From Flavobacteriales bacterium (GTDB lineage Bacteria > Bacteroidota > Bacteroidia > Flavobacteriales > TMED113): a stretch of 49,440 nt of DNA. A model generated the notes under the pieces. The model searched no databases. It was given only the letters and a program-made list of their open reading frames with translations, and had not been told where the DNA came from. The position numbers and the translations under genes are program-made. Location: positions 1 to 49,440 of the forward strand of contig PBCX01000004.1 in assembly GCA_002718035.1 (NCBI GenBank), given 5' to 3'. Shown in pieces: positions 1 to 9,500 of the stretch (the first letter of the stretch is position 1; every line of letters begins with the position of its first letter).

Positions 1-20
1 TAAATTTTTATTTTAAAAAA

Positions 21-551
21 CTATATTTTTTTTTCACAATAAACAATATAATATCTATTATAAATTCTTCTTAGTAGTGGTCTAAATCCAAATTTATATG
101 GGTTATAAGATTTCCATTTTTCAGATTTAATTATATCCCAATTAGTTTTTTTTAATAACAGTTCAAATTGCCTTGGTTCAAATTCATGATAATGCTTATC
201 CCAGTCATCATTTTCATTCCAATATGAGTTAGCAAACCAAAGATTTAAGGGAATAGAAGCAATTATTTTTTTATTTTTTATGCTATTTAAAATGTTAAAT
301 GGAGCTAACATGTGTTCAAAAATTTCAAATGCGGTGATAACATCAGCATCTGATTCAGTTGCTATTTTAAAATCAACATCTAGATTTTCACCGCTAGTAT
401 TTTTTACGTTATATCCTGCTTCTTGCATAATTTTAGAAAAATCATTAGAAGTCCCTAGGTCTAAAATTTTAGATGACTTAGGGATTGTTTTGATCAAAAA
501 ATTTAGAGTTTTTTTATATCTTTTTTCTTTACAATAGTCAAATGTTGTCAT
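21..551 (-). CDS. class I SAM-dependent methyltransferase-like protein
   Basis: Predicted 176-residue soluble protein with a Rossmann-type methyltransferase core. Residues 29-37 (ILDLGTSND) resemble the glycine-rich SAM-binding motif I, and the later stretch VITAFEIFEHM resembles the motif IV/V region of Methyltransf_11/23 proteins that act on small molecules or sugars. It is short for the family and the substrate cannot be read from the sequence. Its ATG directly abuts the stop codon of the upstream TonB-dependent receptor (551/552), so the two are probably cotranscribed and translationally coupled. If so, it would also lie under the TPP riboswitch upstream of the receptor. I infer coupling from spacing only; a role in thiamine metabolism is not shown. 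The gene ends 20 bases from the window edge. Confidence 0.7.
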   Translation of the reverse strand: MTTFDYCKEKRYKKTLNFLIKTIPKSSKILDLGTSNDFSKIMQEAGYNVKNTSGENLDVDFKIATESDADVITAFEIFEHMLAPFNILNSIKNKKIIASIPLNLWFANSYWNENDDWDKHYHEFEPRQFELLLKKTNWDIIKSEKWKSYNPYKFGFRPLLRRIYNRYYIVYCEKKI

Positions 552-2834
552 TTAAAAATTAAATTGAATACCAAACATATAGTTTCTTGTTGCTTGAGGA
601 TAAACCCCAGTTTGATTATATACTTGTGTGTTATTATAAACTTCATCTTCATCACTTTCAACAACTAAATATGGGTCTGAAAAATCAATATAACCTTCCG
701 GGGAAATAAACGGATATATCCAACCAAATGAAGAATATAGGCTATTAAATAAATTTTTTACTTGAAAATTTATTTTTAATTTTTTTGAACTAACTGAAAA
801 TGTTAAATCGTGTGCTGTGTAACCCGGTAGTTCTCTGTCTACGTTATTGGTATTATCTAAGAATTGCCTACTTACATATTTAGAGTCAAAATTTAAATTC
901 CATGATCTTTTTTTTGATTTGAATATTTGCCAATCAATAGAAGAGCTGGCAATTAAACTAGGGGAAAATGCGATGGTTGTGTTTTCATGATTTATTATTT
1001 CTTGACCCCCAGTTTCCCAGTTATCAATATATTCGCTAAATGAATTTATTTTGTTATCACTTATATTTAAATTGAAATCCCAAATAATTGGATCCAAATT
1101 AATTTTACTAATAACCTCAAGCCCAAGTCTGTAGCTTTTATCAACATTAGTTCTAATCCCAGCTCCAACATCATTTAGTTCACCAGTTGGTACCAGTTGA
1201 TTTCTATAATCCATATAATAAATACCAGTTGAAATTAAAAATTTATTTGTGCGATATAAGTATTGAATTTCTGTATTGTATAATTGTTCAGATTTTGGGT
1301 TTGGATTGTTGATTAAATCGAACCTGTTAGGTGCACTATTTCCTACTGAAAAAGAGGCAAATAATTTTTGGGTATCATTATTGGAAAATGTTATACCAAA
1401 CTTTGGATTGAAAAATAAATAATTCCATTGATCATCAATATATAAATTATTAAATGTTCCTGTAGTTTGATCGTCCGTTGTTCCTTTTATTTTATAATTA
1501 ATTTTTTGAACTTGTAGGTCGGTAGACAGAGAAAATGAACCTACATTTAAAGTAGATCTTGAATAGATATTTCCTGAAATTTTATTACCTAAATTCCTAT
1601 AATAATCTGATGTGTTAACATTTGAATACTCAAACTCATTTCCTTTTGTATAGTTTTCATCATTAATTGAAATAATTTTACCAAAATGATTTCCATCATA
1701 CTTATTAACTGAAAAACCAGAAGTATTTGAGAAATTCTTGTTTTGATAATTTGTTTTAAGGATCAATCCATAATAGTCATTATCAAGCCATTTTCGATTT
1801 ACAATGTCAGCTATATCATTGGGATTAATTAAATAGTTATCAGGATCTCTTAAGTATGAAAATGCATTGATGTAATTACCAATCTCAGTTCCATAACCAT
1901 AATATCCACTATCAAAACTTTCATAATATCCCTCACCATGAGTGTAGTGTAGAGTTGAAGATAGTTTTAAATTTTTATTAAATGTGTGATGAAGATGAGC
2001 TTGATGGTGAATTTGTTCATAATGATCAACTTGATTTTCATATGTATAATAGTTGTATTTTCTCAAATCTTTGTTCAGTGCATAAGTGACAGGTACTCCA
2101 TACCAAGCTTGGTATGTTTCTTCGATTCCACCAAAAGAAATTAATTGAATTAATGTTTTTTCACTATTAAATTGAGAAGACAAGTAGTATGATTTTAAAT
2201 CGGAAGATGCTCTGTCAATATATCCATCGCTCTTTATGTTTGAAATTCTTCCGTCAAAAATTATTTTATTTTTTATAAGCCCACTTCCAAAACCAATAGA
2301 TTGTTTAGATGATTTATATGAACCAAAACTATATTCAATAGTTCCATAAGCTTCTTTATTTTGTGACATAGTTGAAATATCAATTTGCCCACCAAAAGAA
2401 CCGTTTCCAACAGTTGAGATACCAACACCTCTTTGTATCTGAATTGATGATGCCGATGAAAATAGATCAGGAATATCAACATAGTAAACCTGTTGAGATT
2501 CTGAGTCATTTAAAGGAACTCCATTTATTGTAACATTTATTCTTGTTTGGTCACTTCCTCTAAGTCTTAAAGAAGAATATCCTATACCATTTCCTGCATC
2601 AGAGTTAAAAATTAAAGAAGGTTCAAATTTAAGAAGAGATGGAATGTCTTGACCGAGGTTTTTATTTTTTAATTTTTCAATGTTAACACTTTGTTTTGTA
2701 GTAGGGTATGTTGTTTGAATTTTATTATTAATTAAATCAATTTTTTGAAGATAAATAGTGTCATTGGAATTTTCTTGTGAAAATGTTGATAAGAATGCAA
2801 ATGTGAGTAGTATTATAGTTGTTAAATTTTTCAT
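552..2834 (-). CDS. TonB-dependent outer membrane receptor, probable thiamine/TPP uptake
   Basis: 760-residue outer membrane receptor. It has an N-terminal signal peptide (residues 1 to about 19, ending near TFSQ), a plug domain with SSLRLRGSDQTRINVTING at about residues 85-105 and QIQRGVGISTVGNGSFGGQI after it, then a long beta-barrel rich in aromatic and Asn residues that ends in Phe (FGIQFNF), as expected for BAM-inserted barrels. There is no N-terminal carboxypeptidase-like domain, unlike the larger receptor at 6540-10265. The substrate call rests on the TPP riboswitch just upstream on the same strand. TPP-controlled TonB receptors are known thiamine importers in Bacteroidota (for example in Bacteroides). 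A PnuC/PnuT-type inner membrane transporter lies two genes upstream. The receptor class is certain; thiamine specificity is inferred. Confidence 0.88.
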   Translation of the reverse strand: MKNLTTIILLTFAFLSTFSQENSNDTIYLQKIDLINNKIQTTYPTTKQSVNIEKLKNKNLGQDIPSLLKFEPSLIFNSDAGNGIGYSSLRLRGSDQTRINVTINGVPLNDSESQQVYYVDIPDLFSSASSIQIQRGVGISTVGNGSFGGQIDISTMSQNKEAYGTIEYSFGSYKSSKQSIGFGSGLIKNKIIFDGRISNIKSDGYIDRASSDLKSYYLSSQFNSEKTLIQLISFGGIEETYQAWYGVPVTYALNKDLRKYNYYTYENQVDHYEQIHHQAHLHHTFNKNLKLSSTLHYTHGEGYYESFDSGYYGYGTEIGNYINAFSYLRDPDNYLINPNDIADIVNRKWLDNDYYGLILKTNYQNKNFSNTSGFSVNKYDGNHFGKIISINDENYTKGNEFEYSNVNTSDYYRNLGNKISGNIYSRSTLNVGSFSLSTDLQVQKINYKIKGTTDDQTTGTFNNLYIDDQWNYLFFNPKFGITFSNNDTQKLFASFSVGNSAPNRFDLINNPNPKSEQLYNTEIQYLYRTNKFLISTGIYYMDYRNQLVPTGELNDVGAGIRTNVDKSYRLGLEVISKINLDPIIWDFNLNISDNKINSFSEYIDNWETGGQEIINHENTTIAFSPSLIASSSIDWQIFKSKKRSWNLNFDSKYVSRQFLDNTNNVDRELPGYTAHDLTFSVSSKKLKINFQVKNLFNSLYSSFGWIYPFISPEGYIDFSDPYLVVESDEDEVYNNTQVYNQTGVYPQATRNYMFGIQFNF

Positions 2835-2860
2835 TTTAGTTCATTTTAAATTAATATTTC

Positions 2861-2920
2861 TTTTCTAGAATTACCTAGCAGATTCAATGGGTATAATCTC
2901 AGCTTTCAAAAGCACCCCAA
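2861..2920 (-). promoter_or_regulatory. TPP (THI-box) riboswitch
   Basis: Read on the minus strand, the region contains the conserved THI-box blocks in order: GGGGTGC, CTGAGATTATACCC, GAATCTG and CTAGGTAATTCTAG. These match the thiamine pyrophosphate aptamer (GGGGUGC, CUGAGA..UACCC, GAACCUG, CUAGGUAAU.CUAG). One C-to-T change in the GAACCTG block and a short deletion before CTAG make it slightly divergent. It ends about 25 bases before the ATG of the TonB receptor. No intrinsic terminator is visible between aptamer and start, so control of translation initiation is more likely than termination (inference). Confidence 0.9.
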
Positions 2921-2930
2921 ATGAACAATA

Positions 2931-2938
2931 CAAAACTA
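2931..2938 (-). promoter_or_regulatory. Bacteroidota -7 promoter element before the TPP riboswitch
   Basis: On the minus strand the octamer TAGTTTTG matches the Bacteroidota sigma-A consensus TAnnTTTG and lies just upstream of the riboswitch, so transcription would begin a few bases before the aptamer. I did not find a good TTTG -33 element at the usual 19-21 base spacing, so the call rests on the -7 element and its position. Confidence 0.45.
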
Positions 2939-2953
2939 ATTTTTTTTTTTTAT

Positions 2954-3454
2954 TTATAAATATTGATCAATTATTTTTTGGGCATTTTCTACCCTTTTTA
3001 TGATTGAGCCTTCGATAATAGTAAATGGCTTGTTTTTGAGTTCTTTAAGATAAATATTAAATATTCTGTTTCTGTCTTTAGGATTCTCTCTTAAAGGATC
3101 GTGTTCCCACGGAATATCAGGAGAGCAGAGAAAATAGTGTTTATAATTTTCTTTTATGTCATAAATTTTTGGGTGACATTTATTAAATTTATCATGACTC
3201 CATATTTTAATTGTATGTATTGAAGTATCACAAATTAAAATTTTTTCAGACTTTTTCTCCATTTTCTTCTCATTTGCATATTGATTTTTTGCAATATTTA
3301 ATAAATCATCATATTCATAAGATCTATCTAATTGATTTAAAAAATCTCTCGCAAACTCTTTAACTAAATAACAATTGTAAGTCTTTGCTAAGACCTCAGC
3401 TAAAGTACTTTTACCAGAGCATTCAGGTCCGGTTATTACAAATTTTGATATCAT
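2954..3454 (-). CDS. NadR-like P-loop kinase (AAA_28 family)
   Basis: 166-residue P-loop protein. The N-terminus carries a Walker A motif GPECSGKST at residues 9-17 in the form typical of the C-terminal ribosylnicotinamide kinase domain of NadR, followed by LVKEFARDFL and a Walker B-like strand (ILICDTS). The NMN adenylyltransferase and DNA-binding domains of full-length NadR are absent. Its start overlaps the stop of the PnuC-type transporter by 4 bases, a transporter-kinase pair that suggests phosphorylation of the imported vitamin to trap it. In most settings the substrate would be nicotinamide riboside. The neighbouring TPP riboswitch and receptor raise thiamine as an alternative. The kinase family call is firm and the substrate is open. 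Confidence 0.8.
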   Translation of the reverse strand: MISKFVITGPECSGKSTLAEVLAKTYNCYLVKEFARDFLNQLDRSYEYDDLLNIAKNQYANEKKMEKKSEKILICDTSIHTIKIWSHDKFNKCHPKIYDIKENYKHYFLCSPDIPWEHDPLRENPKDRNRIFNIYLKELKNKPFTIIEGSIIKRVENAQKIIDQYL

Positions 3455-4050
3455 AATTTATTTATTTCTTTTTTCCAAGTTATATAACCATGGGTTGCAA
3501 ATGGGATGTAGAAAAAGAATAAAAAACAATAAAAATAATCACCTGTATATAAATAAAAAAATCCACTTATAACATCAATCCAAATAAAATACAACCAGCT
3601 TTCTAATATTTTTTTTGTTGTCATAAACATTGGTAAAATATTAAATAAAAACATTAAGGCATCGAAAAATGGTTCTTTACTAGCAAATGAAGTTTCGATT
3701 ATCAAATTACTGTTTAAAAATTTAAATAATAATATTGTTAATATACTTCCTAAAGCTATTGTTTTAATATGCATATTGGTGTCCCAACTTTGAATTATTA
3801 AACTACCTTGTTTTTTATTTGACCAGTTTTTAATTCCTGATATTCCAACTGTGATGAAAAAAAGTTGCATTATCGATTGAAGAGGAAGTTCAATTAAATA
3901 AAAAGCATAACAATTAATTATTGCAGCAATAATTAAAGCGTACCAACATAAAATGTTTTGACGTATTGATAAAACAACATATATAATGCTAAACAAAACA
4001 CCAAAAAATTCATATATATGATTGGCAAAGTAATTTATAATTTCGATCAT
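3451..4050 (-). CDS. PnuC-family vitamin transporter (PnuT/thiamine or nicotinamide riboside)
   Basis: 199-residue inner membrane protein with about six or seven hydrophobic segments and the layout of PnuC facilitators. An early segment contains QNILCWYALIIAAIINCYAF, the centre has QLFFITVGISGIKNW, and the C-terminal half has SWLYFIWIDVISGFFYLY followed by HGYITWKK. PnuC proteins move nicotinamide riboside; the PnuT subgroup moves thiamine and PnuX moves riboflavin. The position near a TPP-riboswitch-controlled TonB receptor favours the PnuT subgroup (inference from context). It overlaps the phosphopantetheinyl transferase upstream and the kinase downstream by 4 bases each, so the three form a tight operon. 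That operon lies upstream of the riboswitch and is not itself placed under it. Confidence 0.82.
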   Translation of the reverse strand: MIEIINYFANHIYEFFGVLFSIIYVVLSIRQNILCWYALIIAAIINCYAFYLIELPLQSIMQLFFITVGISGIKNWSNKKQGSLIIQSWDTNMHIKTIALGSILTILLFKFLNSNLIIETSFASKEPFFDALMFLFNILPMFMTTKKILESWLYFIWIDVISGFFYLYTGDYFYCFLFFFYIPFATHGYITWKKEINKL

Positions 4051-4661
4051 AATATTTTTTTTGCAATAGATATGAAATAATTTTCAAATTTTTCATGATT
4101 GATTTCAAAATTTATTTTTTTATCATCATTTACATAAAAACCTTGGCTAAAATTTGTGTTTTGATTTTCAATGTAGATATTGGTTTTAAAAGAACACTTT
4201 AAGTTATTTAAAGTTTTGTAAATTGCCTCTTTTGAACACCAATTGTGATGAAGAAATTCTATTTCATTAAAACTTTTATTATAATCTCTTTTATTAATAA
4301 ATTTAGATTTTAATTTTTTAATATTTGTTTTTTTATGTTGAATGTCAATTCCAATAATTTCATCGCTAATTAGTGCAATAGAAAAAATATTTGAGTGGCT
4401 AATTGAAATGTTTTTGTATTCAGCACAAAATGGAGCTCCATTTTCTTTATATTCTATATAAATTTTTTTGTCAGAAATTTGATTTAAAGTAATTTTTGCT
4501 GCGATAGATTGTTTTTTTCTTTGCTCATTAGAAATTTGACTCAAATAATTTTCATCATTCTTATTTAATCTAATTTGATTTAATAGCGAATTTAAATTTT
4601 CTGTTATTCTCCAAACACCATAAATATATTTGTCTTTTTTTTTTATTGTTATTAATGGCAT
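4047..4661 (-). CDS. 4'-phosphopantetheinyl transferase (Sfp-type)
   Basis: 204-residue enzyme expected to transfer 4'-phosphopantetheine from CoA to the conserved serine of carrier proteins. The visible motifs are GAPF at residues 75-78, NISISHS at 84-90, GIDIQ at 104-108 with the Mg-binding Asp106, and WCSKEAIYK at 141-149 with the Glu145/Lys region of the P3 motif. Length is slightly below the 220-240 residues usual for Sfp-type proteins. It is first in a minus-strand operon with the PnuC-type transporter and kinase. It diverges from ahcY with only 58 bases between starts, a neighbour pair I recall from other flavobacteria. No carrier protein or synthase gene is near, so it may serve the housekeeping ACP. 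Confidence 0.85.
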   Translation of the reverse strand: MPLITIKKKDKYIYGVWRITENLNSLLNQIRLNKNDENYLSQISNEQRKKQSIAAKITLNQISDKKIYIEYKENGAPFCAEYKNISISHSNIFSIALISDEIIGIDIQHKKTNIKKLKSKFINKRDYNKSFNEIEFLHHNWCSKEAIYKTLNNLKCSFKTNIYIENQNTNFSQGFYVNDDKKINFEINHEKFENYFISIAKKIL

Positions 4662-4691
4662 TTTTATTATTACAATTTGAGATTATTATAT

Positions 4692-4699
4692 TAAATTTG
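4692..4699 (+). promoter_or_regulatory. -7 promoter element for ahcY
   Basis: TAAATTTG matches the Bacteroidota TAnnTTTG consensus and sits 21 bases before the ahcY ATG, leaving a short leader. A TTTG at 4676-4679 is too close (12 bases) to be an ordinary -33 element. Confidence 0.4.
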
Positions 4700-4719
4700 T
4701 ATTCAATTTATTAAAAAAT

Positions 4720-6033
4720 ATGAGCACAAAAATAGAAAAAATGAATTTTAAAGTTAAAGACATGTCTCTTTCTGATTGGGGGAGAAAAGAAATTAAACTA
4801 GCTGAAGCTGAAATGCCTGGCTTAATGATGTTACGTCAAAAATATTCCGAAACTAAACCTTTATCTGGTGCAAGAATAGCGGGTTGTTTACATATGACTA
4901 TTCAAACTGCTGTTTTAATAGAAACCTTAGTTGATCTAGGTGCAGAAGTTTCTTGGTCATCCTGTAATATTTTTTCTACACAAGATCATGCTGCTGCAGC
5001 TATTGCAAATGCAGGTATTCCTGTATTTGCATGGAAAGGAATGAATGATCAAGAGTTTGATTGGTGCATAGAGCAAACTATTTATGCTTTTAAGGATGGT
5101 AAACCATTAAATATGATACTTGATGATGGTGGAGATTTAACAAATATGGTTTTAGATAAATATCCAGACCTTGTTGGTGATATTAAAGGTATTTCTGAAG
5201 AAACAACTACAGGTGTATTGCGTTTATATGAAAGAGAAAAGAATAATACTTTACCCTTACCAGCTATAAATATTAACGACTCTGTAACAAAATCAAAATT
5301 TGATAATAAATATGGTTGTAAAGAATCAGCTGTTGATGCTATTAGAAGAGCTACCGATATAATGTTGGCTGGAAAATCAGCTGTAGTTGCTGGTTATGGG
5401 GATGTTGGGAAAGGCACTGTTGCTTCGTTAATGGGGGCTGGGTGTAGAGTGATAGTGACAGAAATTGATCCAATATGTGCTTTACAAGCATCAATGGATG
5501 GTTTTGAAGTAAAAAAAATGATAAATGCAATACCTAAAAGTGATATAGTTATTACCGCAACCGGAAATAAAGATATTATTTCTGGTGAGCATTTCCTTTC
5601 TATGAAAGATAAAACTATTGTATGTAATATTGGTCATTTTGATAATGAGATTGATGTTAAATGGTTGAATGAAAATGCTCTAAAAAAAGATGAGATTAAG
5701 CCACAAGTAGATTTATATACTCTACCCAATGGAAAAGAAATTATACTATTAGCAGAGGGGCGTTTAGTAAATCTAGGTTGTGCTACTGGTCATCCTTCAT
5801 TTGTTATGTCAAATTCTTTTACAAACCAAGTATTAGCTCAAATTGAATTGTGGGAATGTAGTGATAAATATGAAAATAAAGTTTATACTTTACCTAAAAA
5901 TCTTGATGAAATGGTTGCTAGGCTTCATTTGGATAAACTAGGGGTTGAATTAGAGGAGTTGAGTCAGGAGCAAGCAAGCTATATTAGTGTTAAAAAAGAA
6001 GGCCCTTATAAGCCAGATTATTATAGGTACTAA
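4720..6033 (+). CDS. ahcY: adenosylhomocysteinase
   Basis: 437-residue S-adenosyl-L-homocysteine hydrolase. It splits SAH into adenosine and homocysteine, removing the inhibitory by-product of methyl transfer. Hallmarks visible are the N-terminal [27 protein letters not shown], the catalytic region with EETTTGV and [11 protein letters not shown], the NAD-binding [11 protein letters not shown] near residue 223, GHFDNEIDV, and the C-terminal tail ending KPDYYRY that closes the neighbouring NAD site in the tetramer. Length is full and all expected motifs are present. It is divergently transcribed from the phosphopantetheinyl transferase and converges on the next gene with a 4-base overlap (shared CTAA). 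Confidence 0.97.
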   Translation: MSTKIEKMNFKVKDMSLSDWGRKEIKLAEAEMPGLMMLRQKYSETKPLSGARIAGCLHMTIQTAVLIETLVDLGAEVSWSSCNIFSTQDHAAAAIANAGIPVFAWKGMNDQEFDWCIEQTIYAFKDGKPLNMILDDGGDLTNMVLDKYPDLVGDIKGISEETTTGVLRLYEREKNNTLPLPAININDSVTKSKFDNKYGCKESAVDAIRRATDIMLAGKSAVVAGYGDVGKGTVASLMGAGCRVIVTEIDPICALQASMDGFEVKKMINAIPKSDIVITATGNKDIISGEHFLSMKDKTIVCNIGHFDNEIDVKWLNENALKKDEIKPQVDLYTLPNGKEIILLAEGRLVNLGCATGHPSFVMSNSFTNQVLAQIELWECSDKYENKVYTLPKNLDEMVARLHLDKLGVELEELSQEQASYISVKKEGPYKPDYYRY

Positions 6034-6434
6034 TTGAAAATAGAAAGCTGACTTCCATTTAAAATTGTAGTATACCTTTTTAGAGCTTGATTTGCTGGGC
6101 CTTGTAAAACTGAGCCATCAATTATTAAATACTCTGACTCTGAACAAGGATCTTTGATATGTATCATGTCATCTTGAACTTCTACTCTACAATCGTATGT
6201 TGGATTATATGGACTGGCTCTATCGTATGCTATAAATTCGTCTAAACTTTTCCTGTAAACTAAAATGCCTCCAACACCGCCATTTAAATATATATAATTT
6301 CCAATTGCTTGAAGATTTATATTTGATGGATTATCTAAGTAAAGATTTATGTTAACATCTACTTGAGGAAAATTATCTTCGAAATCCCTACATCCGAAAT
6401 ATAAAATAATTAATACCAAAAAAATTTTTTTCAT
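6030..6434 (-). CDS. lipoprotein with a Rieske-like fold lacking cluster ligands
   Basis: 134-residue predicted lipoprotein. The N-terminus [15 protein letters not shown] gives a lipobox with Cys15. The body follows the pattern of Rieske domains: [24 protein letters not shown], then [25 protein letters not shown] and a final LKRYT. Canonical Rieske proteins bind a 2Fe-2S cluster through CxH and CxxH motifs. Here the first is replaced by SPYN and the second by PCSES, so no cluster is expected. The fold assignment is my reading of the [12 protein letters not shown] region and is not proven. It converges with ahcY, with the stop codons interlocked in CTAA. It has no obvious operon partner. Confidence 0.62.
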   Translation of the reverse strand: MKKIFLVLIILYFGCRDFEDNFPQVDVNINLYLDNPSNINLQAIGNYIYLNGGVGGILVYRKSLDEFIAYDRASPYNPTYDCRVEVQDDMIHIKDPCSESEYLIIDGSVLQGPANQALKRYTTILNGSQLSIFN

Positions 6435-6539
6435 TTTGTGTTCTATTTAAATAATTACTCTTTAAATATTAGTTAATTTTTAATTAAAATACATATATTT
6501 AACCTACAAAAAATCATAGTTATATCAAAAAATACCCAA

Positions 6540-9500
6540 ATGATAAGATTTAATTTTACTTTTTTTAGCATTTTCTTCCTTATTTTTTCTTACTCTTTTT
6601 CACAAAGTGGTACTCTTAAGGGAAGAATTATTGATGGATCTAATGGTGAGTCAATACCGATGGTTAATATTACTTTACTTCAGGATGGTTCAATTATTAG
6701 TGGGGCTTCTTCAGATATGGATGGATATTACACAATTAAGCCAATACCACCTGGAAAATACACTGTTGAGGCTTCTTTCATTGGTTATCAAAAAACAGTT
6801 GTAAATAATGTTTTAATATCACCAAATAAAATTACAGCAGGTAATTATGAATTATTACCCGAAAGTACTGAGCTTGGTACAGTTAATATAATTGAGAGCA
6901 CTGTCCCTCTAATAGACCCGGATAAGTCTGGTGCTGTAAAAACTAAAGAACAAATAACTGCATTACCTACAAGAAACGTTCAATCTGTTGCTGCTACAAC
7001 TGCAGGTATCTTTCAAGCTGATGAAGGCTCATCAATTAACATTAGAGGAAGTAGATCTTCATCAACAGATTACTATGTTGATGGAATAAAAATTACTGGT
7101 AATATAAATGACATTCTTCCTCAAGATGCAATTGATCAAATGACAGTAATCACCGGTGGTCTTCCTGCAAAATTCGGTGATGCAACTGGGGGTATTGTAA
7201 GTGTAACAACAAGAGGAATTTCAAGTTTAACCAAGGCGGGGATTGAAGTTATCTCATCTAATTTAACTGACTCATATAACTACAACCTGATTTCATTCAA
7301 TGCTTCAGGTCCAATTTTAAGAAAAAAAGACGAAAGTAAGACTCCAATAATTGGTTATTTAATTACCGGAGAATATAATTTTGCGAAAGATTGGGATCCC
7401 TCTGCCACATCTATTCCAGTTTTAAACAAAGACTATCAAGATAATTTAAATTTGAACCCTTTAGAATTTGAAGGTATTCCAAACTACTTAGATTTTCAAA
7501 CAGTTTCATCAAATAATATGTCTGAGTACACCCGTGCTGATAACTGGGAATTACAGGACGTTAAGCCAAATAGTAATCGTGATGAAATAAAATTACAAGG
7601 TAAACTTGATTTTAGACTTGGAAAGAATATAAATTTTACAGTGGGTGGATCATTTTCTAATAAGCAACAAATGAGTTCTAGCTGGAGAAGATCATTATTC
7701 AACAATGATTACAACTATGAACAAATATTTAATAATTTAAACGCATTTGCTAGGGTTCAACATAAATTAAGCGACGATGATGCTACAGGTTCTTTAAAAA
7801 ATGTATTTTACACCTTGCAAGCTGGTTATTCATTGAATAACTATATTTTACACGACCCAAGACTTGGTGACAACTTTTTTGAATACGGATATGTTGGTAA
7901 ATTTAACCCAACTACTAATTATCAATATGATCAAAATCCATTTGGTTTTGAAACTAAAGACATTAGAGTTATCCAAGAAAATGGAGATACTATTTTTGAA
8001 ACACATACTGGAGCTATTTTACAAGAATATGTCACGTATGACTTTGAAGCTGGTAGCCAAAATCCAATTATGGCCAATTATACTCAGCAATACATTGATT
8101 ATTTCCACTCATATCTTCCTGAACTTGACCCATCAAGAGATCATATAATATTTGGTGGTGGTATGATTAATGGAGATGTAGTTCCTAGTGGATATTCAAT
8201 TTTTTATTACCCAGGAACATTAGCCAGTACGTATTGGGATGAAAAAGACTCAAGAATACAATTTTCTGGTTCAGCGTCTGCAGATATTGGTAACCATGCC
8301 CTAGAGTTTGGTTTTGAATATGAAAGACAGAGAAGAGATTTTTATAGTGTGATAGGTAATCAGTTATGGACACTTGGTAGACAATATGCCAATCAGCATT
8401 TACAAAATAAAGTTTACTTTATTGATGATGCTTTGCAAAATCAGTATAATGAAAATTTCTTAATATTTTCAAGTGAGTATGTAGTTAATCAAGAGCAGTA
8501 TTCCTATTTTGGTCAAAGTATAAGAGATAAATTTAATATAGCAGATAACGAATGGGTTTATATAGATCAGTATTCACCTGATCAGCTTTCAATTGATATG
8601 TTTAGCGCCGATGAGTTAATGAATCAAGGTGGTTTGCCAGTCTATTATTATGGATATGACTATTTAGGCAACCCAGTAACTGGTGGTAGAGTATCTTTTG
8701 ATGAGTTTATAAATGAAACTTATGATAATGGAGAATATATGAGAAGAATTTCTCCTTATGAACCAATTTATACTGCAGGATATATACAGGATAAGTTCTT
8801 CTTTGATGATATTGTATTTAATGTAGGTGTGAGAATTTCAAGATTTGATGCAAATCAGGAAGTACTAAAGGATAAGTACTCACTTTACCCTGTATTAACT
8901 GCTGAGCAAGTAGATGCTTCTTTAAATCCAAATGCTAATTTAAATATTAATACAGGACAATATTCACATCCTGCGAACATCGGTGGTGATTTTGTTGTTT
9001 ATGCTAATTCAATCAATGATCAAAACCAAATAACTGGGTATAGAGATGGAGATAATTGGTATGATGCGAATGGACTTCCTATAACTGATCCATCTGTTTT
9101 AAATTTAGGTAGTGGAGTGATACCATTTCTTGAGGATCCTGAACATGTTTCAAAGCCAAACAAAGGTTTAACAGGAGATGCATTTGAAGACTATACTCCA
9201 CAAGTTTCTGTAGAGCCTAGAATTTCATTTAATTTCCCTATTTCAGATCAAGCAATGTTTTTTGCTCACTATGATATTTTAACCCAAAGACCTCAAGCTG
9301 CAAATAGAATGAATCCATATGATTATTTATTTATTGCAGAAAGAGCATCAGAGATACAAAATCCAAATTTAAAAATGGAAAAAACAATTGACTACGAAGT
9401 GGGTTTCAAGCAAGCTTTAACAGATCATTCTGCTTTACAAATTTCAGCATTTTATAAAAACTTAAAGGATATGGTTCAATTAGAACAAGTAGCTTATGCG

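Noticed and set aside
280-537. 85-codon plus-strand frame opposite the methyltransferase gene
   Set aside because: Antisense to a gene with a clear SAM-binding motif; no signal or motif of its own.
4676-4699. Full two-element promoter for ahcY using TTTG at 4676-4679
   Set aside because: The spacer to the -7 element is only 12 bases, too short; only the -7 element is reported.
6030-6434. Functional Rieske iron-sulfur protein
   Set aside because: The CxH and CxxH ligand motifs are missing, so a cluster cannot be supported.
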